Source: Anaerolineales bacterium (GTDB taxonomy: Bacteria; Chloroflexota; Anaerolineae; Anaerolineales; Villigracilaceae). From it: a stretch of 46,943 bases of DNA. A program made the translations under genes and the position numbers. The stretch lies in the NCBI GenBank assembly GCA_020847435.1, contig JADLBX010000063.1, forward strand, positions 1 through 46,943, given 5' to 3'. This document shows positions 1-7,959 of the stretch, piece by piece (the first letter of the stretch is position 1; each line of letters starts with the position of its first letter). The notes under the pieces are model-generated. The model ran no database searches and had not been told where the DNA came from. It was given only the letters and a program-made list of their open reading frames with translations.

Positions 1-296
1 GGATTTTCGGTACACGGATTTCACGGATCAAACGGAGTTTTTTGCGTTGCTTACGGAAGAAACCGTATACTCCGTGTGTTCCGTGTACAAAAGAGAGATT
101 CCGTCAACCTTTCTTGAGAAAACCATACGAGCGCGTGGACGCTGGGGAATGCAAAATTCCACAAATTTTATTTCTCCAATCATCCTGCGGGCGCTACGGC
201 TGGCGGGTCAAAATATCTTCCTGTTGCGTTTTTCCCGATTCGGATACAATCCTTCCGACGACAGGCGACCCGATTCTTGAGTAATGGGAGTGTACT
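1..296. other. Gene-free left edge: repeat plus upstream region of first gene
   Basis: This stretch holds an imperfect inverted repeat (arms 11-27 and 71-87, about 14 of 17 positions pairing) of the TACACGGAT type that recurs elsewhere in the window. Further right there is a possible -10 box, TACAAT, at 245-250. A Shine-Dalgarno-like GGGAGTG lies at about 284-290, just ahead of the ATG at 297. Short open frames at 42-284 fall across the repeat and have no recognisable features, so I do not call a gene here. Confidence 0.5.
11..87. repeat. ACACGGATT-type inverted repeat, copy 1
   Basis: The left arm TACACGGATTTCACGGA and the right arm at 71-87 pair with about three mismatches, so the transcript would form a long hairpin. 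The same word family (CACGGATT / AATCCGTG) appears at 8057-8122 and 43136-43249, and a related CACAGAG version at 2390-2445. Confidence 0.6.
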
Positions 297-2384
297 ATGG
301 CGAACCAGAAGTTTTTCCAATGGCAGAACGACATCCTGTTGAAAGACATCTACCCGATGCGGCTGGTGAAGCTGCGTGATTTCCTCGTTTTCTACAAGGA
401 AGCCGACCTATGGGTGGAATATAAAAATAAAAACATTGCAGCGCTCACCGCGGAAGTAAAGGAATACGAAGGCAGTATGGATTCTGCTCGCGTAGCCGCG
501 CTCAAAAAATACACCGATCTGAAAAATTATTTCATGACGAAAGACGTCAGAAGCGTTTTTGCCCGCTTCAACCCGATCGAGCCAGAAGCGTTGGCGTTGA
601 TCCAAAGGAACCACGATTATTTCAGCGCTTCGTGGCCCAAAGACATTCGCGGCGAGCGGACGTTCGTCCAATCGCGCATCGGGTCGTTCAAGACCCAGTT
701 AGGCTTCCTGCAAGACCGCGTCCGCTACCTGCAACGCCAACTCGAGGGGATGTTGCCCGAGCATCCCAATCGTCCGAAAGTGGAAGCGGAGTTCAAGCTC
801 AAGAGCGAATCTGCCATGCCGATGGTGTTGGAAGAGATGGAGAAATTGCGGCAGTTCGACGAATCGTACAACAAACTCGAAGCGCCGAAACTCGAATGGT
901 ACAGACTCAGCAAGGCAGACCCGAACTTTAAAACTCCCGAGCAGGATTTCCTCCTCAATTACGATCCGAAGACGCCTCCTACCCTCAAAGATATTGTGCG
1001 GCTCAAGGTCGAGCAATACGCCAAAACCTTCGAAGGCAAGGATCAGTATCAACTGTTGGCGGAGATTCGGGCGCGGTTCGATAAAGAGCCGCAGCGCTTC
1101 CCGCTGTGGCTGCAATACATGGTCGTCCATTTTTCGGGGATGCGCTATAAGTCGGCGCATGGATCGTGGGCGGACCCGAAGGACCTGCTCGTGCGCTTGC
1201 GCGTTGCCGAGGTGAAGAAAGCGCAGGCGGCTCTTCCCGACGGGGAGGTGGAAGCGCGCTGTAAGGAAAAGATCGCGCAATACGCAGGCGGGTCGGGGGC
1301 GAACAAACCCAAATTGGCTGGGGCAACTGAAAAGGTGTGGCAGGACCGGATCGCGCGCCATATGCAGGGAATCAAAGCCAGCGGACCGCAATCCCGTCGC
1401 ATCGGCTTGGACGGCTTGGCGGAGGAGGAAGCCAAGTACGAATTCATGGCGATGACGACCGATCAAGCGCTGGCGAAGTTGGAGGCGCTGAAGAGTCAAT
1501 TCCCTGCGTGGGCGTGGAAGATGATCGTCATGCTTACGCAGTTGCGCGTCAATCACGTCGCGGCTGCCGGGTGGGAAACGTTCACGCCGGAAGAAGATAA
1601 GATTCGTTTTGCCGACACGGCGTTGTATCCGCTCCTGAGCAAGTGGGCGACGGATCACATCGGCATGTGGCGACCCGAGCACGGCCGCACACAGGAGTTG
1701 ATCGTGACGCGTGCAGTGTGCAATGAGACTGCCGAACACGTTCAACACATTCGCGGACACCTGCCGCCCGGCGGACTGACCGAGAACGCGGCGCGCTATT
1801 TCAAATTGTTCAAAGCGAAAACGCCCGGTGTGACTTTCATCCGCCCGACGGGCGCGGAACACTATGTGCAGGGCGCGAGTATTTTTTGGTTGAGGTTTGT
1901 GGACAGCGAGCCGAGCCAGTGGCAGGTTGCGCGCGGCGTTGAAGACGCGAACGGCGAAGGTTTATTGCCCGGTGAGTTCCTCGGCAAAAAGCCTAAAGCA
2001 AAACTGGGAAAAAACGCGCCCACTGCACCTGCGCCATGGACCTATAAGCCTGGTGAGTCAATCAAGCGGACGCGCACGACTCTCGATGCCAACAAGAAAC
2101 CGATTCCGCAAACCCAATGGCTGAGATGGATCCATGAAGCGACGGTGATCGAAGTGGCGGACCTTGCCGACGGCGCGTATGTGTACACCTTTGAGACCTC
2201 CCTGCCCGACGATTTCCGCGGCACATCCTGTCTCGGCGTCTTCCGCAACTCCCTGCGTTGGAACCTCGATGACGGCACGGAAGATTACTACAACCGTTCG
2301 TTCACCGGCTTTGTGCCTGAGGGGCAGGCGCCGATGGAGCATGTCAAGTCCATGATGGATTGGACTAAGATTCTAACGAAATAA
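297..2384 (+). CDS. Large protein of unknown function (695 aa)
   Basis: I do not recognise this protein. It starts at an ATG preceded by GGGAGTG and runs 695 residues. It has no signal peptide and no obvious membrane segment, so it is probably cytoplasmic. The first roughly 400 residues are charged, Lys/Glu/Arg-rich and helical in character, with stretches that could form coiled coils (around residues 125-200). The last roughly 250 residues are richer in Trp, Tyr, Gly and Pro and look more beta-like. There are no Walker, Zn-finger, HTH or nuclease motifs that I can see. It is followed by a hairpin repeat and then the ECF sigma gene, which has its own promoter, so it is probably monocistronic. 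A structural or scaffold role is possible but nothing in the sequence proves it. Confidence 0.75.
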   Translation: MANQKFFQWQNDILLKDIYPMRLVKLRDFLVFYKEADLWVEYKNKNIAALTAEVKEYEGSMDSARVAALKKYTDLKNYFMTKDVRSVFARFNPIEPEALALIQRNHDYFSASWPKDIRGERTFVQSRIGSFKTQLGFLQDRVRYLQRQLEGMLPEHPNRPKVEAEFKLKSESAMPMVLEEMEKLRQFDESYNKLEAPKLEWYRLSKADPNFKTPEQDFLLNYDPKTPPTLKDIVRLKVEQYAKTFEGKDQYQLLAEIRARFDKEPQRFPLWLQYMVVHFSGMRYKSAHGSWADPKDLLVRLRVAEVKKAQAALPDGEVEARCKEKIAQYAGGSGANKPKLAGATEKVWQDRIARHMQGIKASGPQSRRIGLDGLAEEEAKYEFMAMTTDQALAKLEALKSQFPAWAWKMIVMLTQLRVNHVAAAGWETFTPEEDKIRFADTALYPLLSKWATDHIGMWRPEHGRTQELIVTRAVCNETAEHVQHIRGHLPPGGLTENAARYFKLFKAKTPGVTFIRPTGAEHYVQGASIFWLRFVDSEPSQWQVARGVEDANGEGLLPGEFLGKKPKAKLGKNAPTAPAPWTYKPGESIKRTRTTLDANKKPIPQTQWLRWIHEATVIEVADLADGAYVYTFETSLPDDFRGTSCLGVFRNSLRWNLDDGTEDYYNRSFTGFVPEGQAPMEHVKSMMDWTKILTK

Positions 2385-2389
2385 TCTTT

Positions 2390-2445
2390 GCCACAGAGAA
2401 CACAGAGATTCTAAAAAACTCAAAGGTCTCGGTGTCCTCTGTGGC
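2390..2445. repeat. CCACAGAG inverted repeat
   Basis: CCACAGAG at 2391-2398 pairs perfectly with CTCTGTGG at 2437-2444, and inner bases continue the pairing imperfectly (ACAC with GTGT). It lies right after the stop of the 695-aa gene and may act as its transcript end, although there is no T-tract. It is related in style to the CACGGATT repeats. Confidence 0.6.
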
Positions 2446-2485
2446 TGAAAATATCCCTGCAACTTTTTCGCCCCCAAACCTGTAC

Positions 2486-2491
2486 TACAAT
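2486..2491 (+). promoter_or_regulatory. -10 box of the ECF sigma gene, leaderless arrangement
   Basis: TACAAT is followed by only 6 nt before the ATG at 2498, and there is no Shine-Dalgarno sequence. A transcript from this box would start at or next to the initiation codon. The -35 region is not convincing. Confidence 0.5.
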
Positions 2492-2497
2492 TCAGCC

Positions 2498-3034
2498 ATG
2501 ACCGCGCCCACCGACCGCGACCTCATCGTTAGCGCCATGCGCGGCGACGGCGACGCGTTCGGCGAACTCGTCGCGCGTTACCAGACCAACGTGTTCAACG
2601 TCTGTTACCGCATCCTGCACGAGCGCGGCGAAGCGGAGGATCTGGCGCAAGAGACGTTCCTGCGCGCGCATCAACGCCTCGACCAGTTCGACTTCGAACG
2701 CGAGTTTGGTCCGTGGGTGAGGAGGGTCGCGGCGAATCTTTGCCTCAACCATCTCGAGTCGCAGAAGGTCGCCGCGCCGCTCGACGAAGATCGGGACGCC
2801 GACGAAAGCCAACGCCCGGAGAGGCAGGTCGAGGTCCGAGAAAGAAGCGAGCAGATACGCGGCGCGCTTGCGTCCCTGCCGCCGCACTATCGAGTCGTTG
2901 TAGAATTGCGGCATTATCAGGAAATGTCCTACGACGAGATCGCCGCCGAGCTGAAAATCCCATTGAGCGACGTGAAGAGCCATCTCTTCCGCGCCCGCAA
3001 ACTTCTCGCGGAGAAACTTCATGCACCTGACTGA
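2498..3034 (+). CDS. ECF-type RNA polymerase sigma-70 factor
   Basis: This is an extracytoplasmic-function sigma factor that redirects RNA polymerase to a specific regulon. The 178-residue protein has a region 2 (about residues 8-75, including the ARYQ and YRILHERGEAEDLAQETFLRA core) and a region 4 helix-turn-helix (about residues 120-170, with LPPHYRVVVELRHYQEMSYDEIA). The open frame extends 22 codons further upstream, but I prefer the ATG at 2498 because conserved region 2 begins right after it and a -10 box lies 6 nt upstream. The stop overlaps the start of the anti-sigma gene by 14 bp, the usual sign of translational coupling with its own inhibitor. The regulon cannot be told from this window. 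Confidence 0.92.
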   Translation: MTAPTDRDLIVSAMRGDGDAFGELVARYQTNVFNVCYRILHERGEAEDLAQETFLRAHQRLDQFDFEREFGPWVRRVAANLCLNHLESQKVAAPLDEDRDADESQRPERQVEVRERSEQIRGALASLPPHYRVVVELRHYQEMSYDEIAAELKIPLSDVKSHLFRARKLLAEKLHAPD

Positions 3035-3536
3035 CGACCAGCTCAACGAATATTTGGACAACGAAACCGCCGAGCGCGCGCAGATCGAAACGCATCTCGC
3101 TTCTTGTGCGGATTGTGCGACGCGTCTCACCGCGCTTCAAACTTTGTTCGCCGAGATCGAATCGCTTCCTGACCTTGCTTTGTCGCGGTCGCTCGCTCCA
3201 CGTCTCACGCCTCACGCTCTCGCGCTCCCGCGTTGGCTCACACTGACAGCGACTCTCCAAGCCGCCCTCGCGTTGATCGCCATCCTCCTCGCCGCGCCCG
3301 TCTTTGCGACTCGCTTGCCTGTAATCCAAATGCCGTCGTTCGCCGACCTGCTTCTTCAACTTCAATCGCAATGGGCGCTGTTCTTTGACACAATTACTAC
3401 TTACCAATTACCAACTTTGCCTCAACTCCCGCCGCTTGAAATCTCTACCTTCGTGCTTTCGTTCACCCTCGCGGGCGCATCCCTGCTCTGGCTGGTGGGG
3501 AACGGGTTGCTGTTGAGGAAACAGATTCGTAATTAA
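3021..3536 (+). CDS. Membrane anti-sigma factor with zinc-finger (zf-HC2) domain
   Basis: The N-terminus carries the anti-sigma zinc-finger signature H-x3-C-x2-C (HLASCADC, about residues 26-33), which normally clamps the cognate ECF sigma factor. Two hydrophobic segments follow (about residues 72-98 and 140-162), so it is membrane-bound with the zinc domain in the cytoplasm. It overlaps the sigma gene by 14 bp and uses a CGGAGA ribosome-binding site inside it. Between the two membrane segments the DNA at 3394-3416 reads TTACCAATTACCAAC, a word also found in intergenic repeats here, so this loop may contain a repeat-derived insertion. The sensed signal is unknown. Confidence 0.85.
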   Translation: MHLTDDQLNEYLDNETAERAQIETHLASCADCATRLTALQTLFAEIESLPDLALSRSLAPRLTPHALALPRWLTLTATLQAALALIAILLAAPVFATRLPVIQMPSFADLLLQLQSQWALFFDTITTYQLPTLPQLPPLEISTFVLSFTLAGASLLWLVGNGLLLRKQIRN

Positions 3537-3544
3537 TGTCACTC

Positions 3545-3630
3545 TCCCGAAGGAAATCGGGACGATGTGAGCGGAGCGAAGGGTCTCTACGACCATCATA
3601 AGAGATGCTTCGCTATCGCTCAGCATGACA
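3545..3630. repeat. CTTCG/CTCAG palindromic repeat (intergenic copy)
   Basis: The segment contains GAGCGGAGCGAAGGG, then AGAGATGCTTCGC and CTCAGCATGACA (3619-3630). The last 12 bases are the exact reverse complement of 8901-8912, the end of another copy. It lies between the anti-sigma gene and the next membrane-protein gene and ends just before that gene's AGGAGA ribosome-binding site. Confidence 0.7.
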
Positions 3631-3647
3631 ACCTAGGAGACTCTCAC

Positions 3648-4151
3648 ATGAACGAAATCCTCCGCGTAACGCTTACCTTTACATTGCTGATCGTTGGTTT
3701 TGCCTGTTACTTTCTTGTGCTTGGCGCGTTCTTTCCGCGCCGCATAGCAAAGACCGCGAGCGCAATTCAACAAATGCCGCGTCGCGCGTTCGGCATCGGA
3801 TTTGTAAATGTCCTATTCTTCGGCACGATCGCCCTTGTGATGTTCGGTATCGCTGATTCACTTCAAGAATCTGGAAACAACATCTTGAATGTGATTCTAT
3901 TAATTCCCACGCTCTTGCTCACAGGCGTTTTGTTGAGCGTCTTCTTCCTCGGGTTGACGGCGCTGGCAAGCCTTCTCGGTGATCGTCTGTTTCCTGAATT
4001 TTCACAATGGCGCAAAACATTTTGGGGAACTGTTGTGTTGGGCGTCGCTTCCTCCATCCCTGCGGTGGGGTGGATGTTATTATTTCCCCTCGCCGCCCTC
4101 ACAGGCTTCGGCGCGGTGATTCTGGGATTCTTCCAGCGCGAGGCGAATTAA
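3648..4151 (+). CDS. Small polytopic membrane protein, paralogue of the next gene
   Basis: This 167-residue hydrophobic protein has about four membrane spans (near residues 5-28, 48-68, 77-105 and 125-160). The start is the ATG at 3648, eight bases after AGGAGA. The open frame reaches further upstream, but only through a repeat. I do not know the function. It resembles the neighbouring 178-aa protein in layout: an early FFP/LFP-x-x-I motif, a Gly-rich third span, and a GWMLLFP / GWIFVWIP turn before the last span. It follows the sigma/anti-sigma pair and could belong to the same envelope response, but this is context only. Confidence 0.75.
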   Translation: MNEILRVTLTFTLLIVGFACYFLVLGAFFPRRIAKTASAIQQMPRRAFGIGFVNVLFFGTIALVMFGIADSLQESGNNILNVILLIPTLLLTGVLLSVFFLGLTALASLLGDRLFPEFSQWRKTFWGTVVLGVASSIPAVGWMLLFPLAALTGFGAVILGFFQREAN

Positions 4152-4230
4152 CTGCGAAGCCCGCTAAGTCCGCGAAGATTCTTTCCTCTTTCTCCTTTCC
4201 ACTTTCCAAGACGCGCTCACCCGCGTCATT

Positions 4231-4268
4231 AGACCTCCGAGTTCTTACAGAACTCGGAGGTCTTTTTT
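4231..4268 (+). terminator. Rho-independent terminator
   Basis: A perfect 15-bp stem (AGACCTCCGAGTTCT at 4231-4245 with its complement at 4249-4263) has a 3-nt loop and runs straight into a T-tract (4263-4268). It ends the transcript of the first small membrane-protein gene and separates it from its paralogue. Confidence 0.92.
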
Positions 4269-4332
4269 CGCCTGCAACTTTTCCTCACCCTCCCCTGTAT
4301 CCCTTGCATCAACCAAAAGAAAGGACTTTCCC

Positions 4333-4869
4333 ATGGCTGACATGACCGCCATCTTCTTCCTGCTGTTAATTTTCCTCACCGCGTACCCTGCGATGCTTGC
4401 CGCGTGGTGGCTGTTGTTCCCGAACCTCATCAAGCGCGCCCAGACCCGCGTCGAAAAATCCCTCGCCGCCTCCTTCTGGCTGGGACTGGTCGTCATCATC
4501 GCCCTCGTGATCCCCATCGCTATTTTGATGGCATTGCCGTTCGGTCCCGCCAAATTCATCGGTTGGATTCTGCTCGGCGCCTCGTTGACGTTCGCCACCG
4601 TCGGCTCGGCGGGAATCGCCGCGCACCTCGGCGAGCGGATGAATCAAACGGGGGACAACTATCCGCCTCTCAGCGCCTTCGTGCGCGGGGCAGTGATCCT
4701 CGAACTCGCCGCCTTCTACCCCCTCCTCGGCTGGATCTTCGTGTGGATTCCCTTCCTCATCATCTCCTTCGGCGCGACCGCGTTCGCGTTGTTGAAGTGG
4801 ATGCCGAGGGTGAAAGTAAACACGGAAACAAGTACACAAGTAAGCGCCTTGAAACCAGAGAGTGTGTAG
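4333..4869 (+). CDS. Small polytopic membrane protein with repeat-derived C-terminus
   Basis: This 178-residue protein has about four membrane spans (near 5-30, 50-72, 78-100 and 118-155) and starts at an ATG preceded by AAGGA. It appears to be a diverged paralogue of the preceding membrane protein, sharing span order and the GW...P turn before the last helix. Function unknown. The last roughly 17 residues (VNTETSTQVSALKPESV) are hydrophilic and are encoded by GTAAACACGGAAACA, a word repeated just downstream at about 4896, so the C-terminus seems to have been extended by an intergenic repeat. The stop codon TAG is itself the first triplet of another repeat word shared with the dnaK stop region. 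Confidence 0.75.
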   Translation: MADMTAIFFLLLIFLTAYPAMLAAWWLLFPNLIKRAQTRVEKSLAASFWLGLVVIIALVIPIAILMALPFGPAKFIGWILLGASLTFATVGSAGIAAHLGERMNQTGDNYPPLSAFVRGAVILELAAFYPLLGWIFVWIPFLIISFGATAFALLKWMPRVKVNTETSTQVSALKPESV

Positions 4870-5046
4870 AAAGTGGAAAGTGGAGAAGGTGACAAGTAAA
4901 CACGGAAACACGTAGACAAGTAAACACGCGTAAACCCATCACACAATCCGCTCTACTCAAATCCAACAAACCCATCCAATCTCTAATCTCTAGTCTCCAA
5001 TTCTCCAATTCTCTAATTCTCTAATTCTCCAATTCTCCAATTCTCC
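4867..5046. repeat. Tandem low-complexity repeats (GTAAACACGG and CCAATTCT units)
   Basis: TAGAAAGTGGAAAGTGG at 4867-4883 is identical to 30735-30751; in both places it begins with a stop codon. GTAAACACGGAAACA-type units follow up to about 4930. From about 4976 to 5046 the strand is a chain of 7-8 base units (CCAATTCT, CTAATTCT, TAGTCT), which on the other strand reads GAGAATTGG/GAGAATTAG. Related chains occur at 17970-18008 and 31921-31980. Confidence 0.75.
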
Positions 5047-5076
5047 TAAATTACCACTTACCACTTACCAATCACC

Positions 5077-6603
5077 ATGATTTCCCGAAGAGACTTCCTC
5101 AAACTCTCCGCCCTCGCCACCGCCAGCGCCGCACTGTCCTCCTGTGCGCCGATATACAGACGCATCGCAGGCGACCTCCCCGCCGTGCCGTGGACTCCGC
5201 TGGATGCAAGCGACTTCCTCGCCTTGAACCGACTCACCTTCGGTCCACGCGTGGAGGAGCGCGCCCGCTTCGCCGAGATCGGATTGCAAGCCTTCATCGA
5301 AGAGCAATTCGATTATGAAGCGATTGACGATTTCGATTGCGATATTTTGCTCCGACCGTTCAAGACCCTGAGCATGGACGCGCACGAAATCGAAGGCGTG
5401 ACGAATCAACTCTTCGACGGCTACGACCGTGAGCGACCCATCAGAGAATTGCGTCAAGCGACCTTGCTTCGTCAAATTTACAGCAAGCGACAATTGTATG
5501 AAGTGATGGTCGAATTTTGGAGCGACCACTTCAACATATTCATCGAAAAAGAGCCGCTGTTCTACCTCAAAACTGTTGACGACCGTGAGGTGATTCGCAA
5601 ACACGCCCTCGGCAATTTTCGTGATCTAGTCTGGGCGTCGGCGCACTCGCCCGCCATGCTCGTGTATCTCGATAATCACGTCAACGAGAAGAGTCATCCC
5701 AACGAAAATTATGCCCGTGAGTTGATGGAACTCCACACCCTCAGCGTGAACGGCGGCTACACTCAAAGCGACGTGATGGAATTGGCGCGCTGTCTCACGG
5801 GTTGGACGGTCAAAAAACATTTTTGGTTGGGCGAGTTCACCTTCGACAACGACCTCCACGATGAAGGTGCGAAAAACGTTTTGGGTTTGGCGATCCAGCC
5901 GAATGGCGCCGCCCTGAGCGAGTCGAAGGGTCAGAGTGAAGCGGAGCAGGTCATCGAACGACTCGTCACGCATCCATCCACCGCGCATTTCATCGCCACG
6001 AAATTAACTCGTCGCTTCATCGCCGACGAACCTCCGCAAGCCATCGTCGAAAAAGCCGCGCAAACTTTTCTAAACACCAACGGCGACATCAAATCTGTTT
6101 TGCGAGTCATCCTGCTCGACGGCTTGCCGCTCGCGCAACCCAAATACAAACGCCCCGCAAATTTCATCGCCTCCGCGCTGCGCCTCACCAACGCGCACAC
6201 CGAAGGCGCGCTCGGAGATTATTTCATCCGCATGGGTCAGCCATATTTTGGAATGCCCACGCCCGACGGCTACCCCGACGTGAGCGCGCCGTGGGAAAGC
6301 AACTTGATGCCGCGCTGGCAATTTGCGTTCGAGTTGATGCGCAACGAGATTGATGGCACGAAAAATAACTTAAAACATTTATTGGATGTCGCTCACCTGC
6401 ACTTGCGCCAGGTGCAAGTGTCGACGGGCATTTTACAAGACGATGTGGATTCGCTCACCTCTCTGCTTTTAGGCGCCCCTCTAGAACGCTTCGAACGCGA
6501 CGGGCTAATTGCCTCAGTCCATTCAGCCGACGCGGCGCCTGAAGAGACTCTGCAAATCCTCGCCGCAGGCATCCTCGCCTCCCCCGCGTTTCAGTGGCGA
6601 TAA
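5077..6603 (+). CDS. DUF1800 family protein, Tat/lipoprotein signal
   Basis: This is a DUF1800 protein (508 aa), a family of exported proteins usually encoded next to a DUF1501 protein, as here; the biochemical role is not established. The N-terminus has a twin-arginine motif (SRRDFLKL, residues 3-10), a hydrophobic stretch and a lipobox-like LSSC, so export through Tat and lipid anchoring are likely. Typical family segments are visible (LNRLTFGP near residue 50, FWSDHFNIF near 148, NYARELMELHTL near 211, and PDGYPDV near 398). No Shine-Dalgarno precedes the ATG; the upstream DNA is a CT-rich repeat. Residues 279-285 (ALSESKG) are encoded by a copy of the CCCTTCGA/CTCAGG mini-element in reverse orientation, an apparent in-frame insertion in a loop. 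Confidence 0.88.
   Translation: MISRRDFLKLSALATASAALSSCAPIYRRIAGDLPAVPWTPLDASDFLALNRLTFGPRVEERARFAEIGLQAFIEEQFDYEAIDDFDCDILLRPFKTLSMDAHEIEGVTNQLFDGYDRERPIRELRQATLLRQIYSKRQLYEVMVEFWSDHFNIFIEKEPLFYLKTVDDREVIRKHALGNFRDLVWASAHSPAMLVYLDNHVNEKSHPNENYARELMELHTLSVNGGYTQSDVMELARCLTGWTVKKHFWLGEFTFDNDLHDEGAKNVLGLAIQPNGAALSESKGQSEAEQVIERLVTHPSTAHFIATKLTRRFIADEPPQAIVEKAAQTFLNTNGDIKSVLRVILLDGLPLAQPKYKRPANFIASALRLTNAHTEGALGDYFIRMGQPYFGMPTPDGYPDVSAPWESNLMPRWQFAFELMRNEIDGTKNNLKHLLDVAHLHLRQVQVSTGILQDDVDSLTSLLLGAPLERFERDGLIASVHSADAAPEETLQILAAGILASPAFQWR
5911..5931 (-). repeat. CCCTTCGA-N4-CTCAGG mini-element inside the DUF1800 gene
   Basis: On the minus strand this reads CCCTTCGA-N4-CTCAGGGC. The same arrangement occurs inside prmA (37444-37464) and inside the second glycosyltransferase gene (46079-46099), and longer variants lie between genes at 3545-3630 and 8900-8992. 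Here it is read in a frame giving ALSESKG. Confidence 0.65.
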
Positions 6604-6607
6604 GCTC

Positions 6608-6728
6608 GCTGGTTGAGTAGCCCCGCATGTTCTTGCGGGGCGTATCGAAACCAGCAATTACAAGAGAAAATGAAATTGCATGATGTGGTCTCGATACGGG
6701 CGGGACAATCGCCCGCCCTACTCGACCA
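6608..6728. repeat. Two facing GGTTGAGTAG...GTATCGAAACC palindromes
   Basis: The first element (6608-6655) has outer arms GCTGGTT/AACCAGC and a core stem CCCCGC/GCGGGG. The second (6686-6728) has outer arms TGGTC/GACCA and a core stem GGGCGGG/CCCGCCC. The outer words of the second are the first's in opposite order (GTCTCGATAC...CTACTCGACC), so two members of one family sit in inverse orientation between the DUF1800 and DUF1501 genes. Only the core stem differs. Confidence 0.8.
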
Positions 6729-6749
6729 CCCGATGAAATGGAGTATTAA

Positions 6750-7949
6750 ATGCTACACACCCTCCCAGTGATCAATAAATCCTGGATGCCGCGCTTTGCG
6801 TTTGCGCCTCACAACGTCGCGCCGCGGGGCGACACGCTCGTCGTCATCTTCCTGCGCGGCGCGGCGGACGTGTTGAACATGGTCGTGCCGCACGGCGAGG
6901 ACGCATACTATGCATTACGCCCCACATTGGGAGTTCCGCATCCCGATGAATCGGGGACGAAGAAAGATGAACGCGCCATTGACCTCGATGGCTTCTTCGG
7001 CTTTCATCCATCCATGAGCGCCCTGCTCGACGCGTGGACTTCACAACAACTCGCCATCATCCACGCTTGCGGCGCGCCCGATGAGTCGCGCAGTCACTTC
7101 AAAGCGATGGAACTCATGGAGCGCGGCGTGGACGACGAGCGCGGTCCCGCCTCAGGCTGGATCGGTCGTCACCTCGCCACGTTGAACACAGGCAACTCGT
7201 CGCCCTTGCGCGCGGTTGGGATGGGCACGCGTCCGCAACGAAGTCTGAGCGGATCCGTTCCCGTTTCCGCATTGCGTTCGATTGCCGACTTCCACCTCGG
7301 CGGCGACCAACGCGCCCTCCAACAAATGCGCGCTGCGTTGAATGTTGTCTATGAAGACGACGTGCTTGGACAAGACACGTTATCCATCATGGACACTCTC
7401 GAACAACTCGACCCCGCCACGTATCAATCTCCATTTGCCACATATCCCGAAACCGAATTTGGTCTCGCCCTCAAACAAACCGCCATGCTCATCAAAGCCG
7501 AAGTCGGACTCGAAGTCTCCGCCATTGACGTGGGCGGCTGGGACACGCATTTCGCACAAGGCTCGGTCACTGGTTTGATGCCCAGCCTGATGAAAGATTT
7601 AGCCGACGGCATGGCGGCGTTCCATGCGGACATGCAACAGCACATGAAGAATCTCACCGTCGTCACCATGTCCGAGTTTGGTCGCCGCGCCTCCGAGAAC
7701 GGAAGCCTCGGCACCGATCACGGTCATGGAAGCATGATGATGGTCATGGGCGGCAACGTGGACGGCGGCAAAGTCCACGGCGAATGGCCTGGCTTGCAAG
7801 ACGGTCAAATGATCGGACCAGGCGATCTTGCCGTCACGACCGATTATCGCGATGTGCTATCCGAAGTGTTGCAAAAACGCCTGAACAACCCCGCCACCGA
7901 TCAAATCTTCCCCAATTACACGCCGATCATCCGCAACTTGTTGAGGTAG
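6750..7949 (+). CDS. DUF1501 family protein lacking an export signal
   Basis: This 399-residue protein belongs to DUF1501, a family with an alkaline-phosphatase/sulfatase-like fold whose partner is typically DUF1800; the reaction is unknown. Visible family segments are the opening LVVIFLRGAADVLNMVVP (about 30-47), the GCGAPDESRSHFKAME-like core (about 107-122), the GGWDTHFAQG segment (about 262-271) and the EFGRRASENGSLGTDHGHG segment (about 308-326), which hold the likely metal-binding Asp and His residues. The start has a TGGAGT ribosome-binding site 8 bases upstream. Unlike most family members it has no twin-arginine leader, so it is either cytoplasmic or exported together with its neighbour. 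It is 146 bp from the DUF1800 gene and probably co-expressed. Confidence 0.88.
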   Translation: MLHTLPVINKSWMPRFAFAPHNVAPRGDTLVVIFLRGAADVLNMVVPHGEDAYYALRPTLGVPHPDESGTKKDERAIDLDGFFGFHPSMSALLDAWTSQQLAIIHACGAPDESRSHFKAMELMERGVDDERGPASGWIGRHLATLNTGNSSPLRAVGMGTRPQRSLSGSVPVSALRSIADFHLGGDQRALQQMRAALNVVYEDDVLGQDTLSIMDTLEQLDPATYQSPFATYPETEFGLALKQTAMLIKAEVGLEVSAIDVGGWDTHFAQGSVTGLMPSLMKDLADGMAAFHADMQQHMKNLTVVTMSEFGRRASENGSLGTDHGHGSMMMVMGGNVDGGKVHGEWPGLQDGQMIGPGDLAVTTDYRDVLSEVLQKRLNNPATDQIFPNYTPIIRNLLR

Positions 7950-7959
7950 ATAAATTCAC

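Noticed and set aside
42..284. Two overlapping short frames at the left edge
   Set aside because: They run through an inverted repeat, have no motif and no ribosome-binding site.
699..1862. Long minus-strand open frame opposite the 695-aa gene
   Set aside because: Codon-shadow of a GC-rich gene: Arg/His/Leu-rich translation, no ribosome-binding site, no domain; the plus-strand frame has a good start.
4976..5046. Possible CRISPR-like array
   Set aside because: Units are only 7-9 bases, contiguous and variable, with no spacers and no cas genes.
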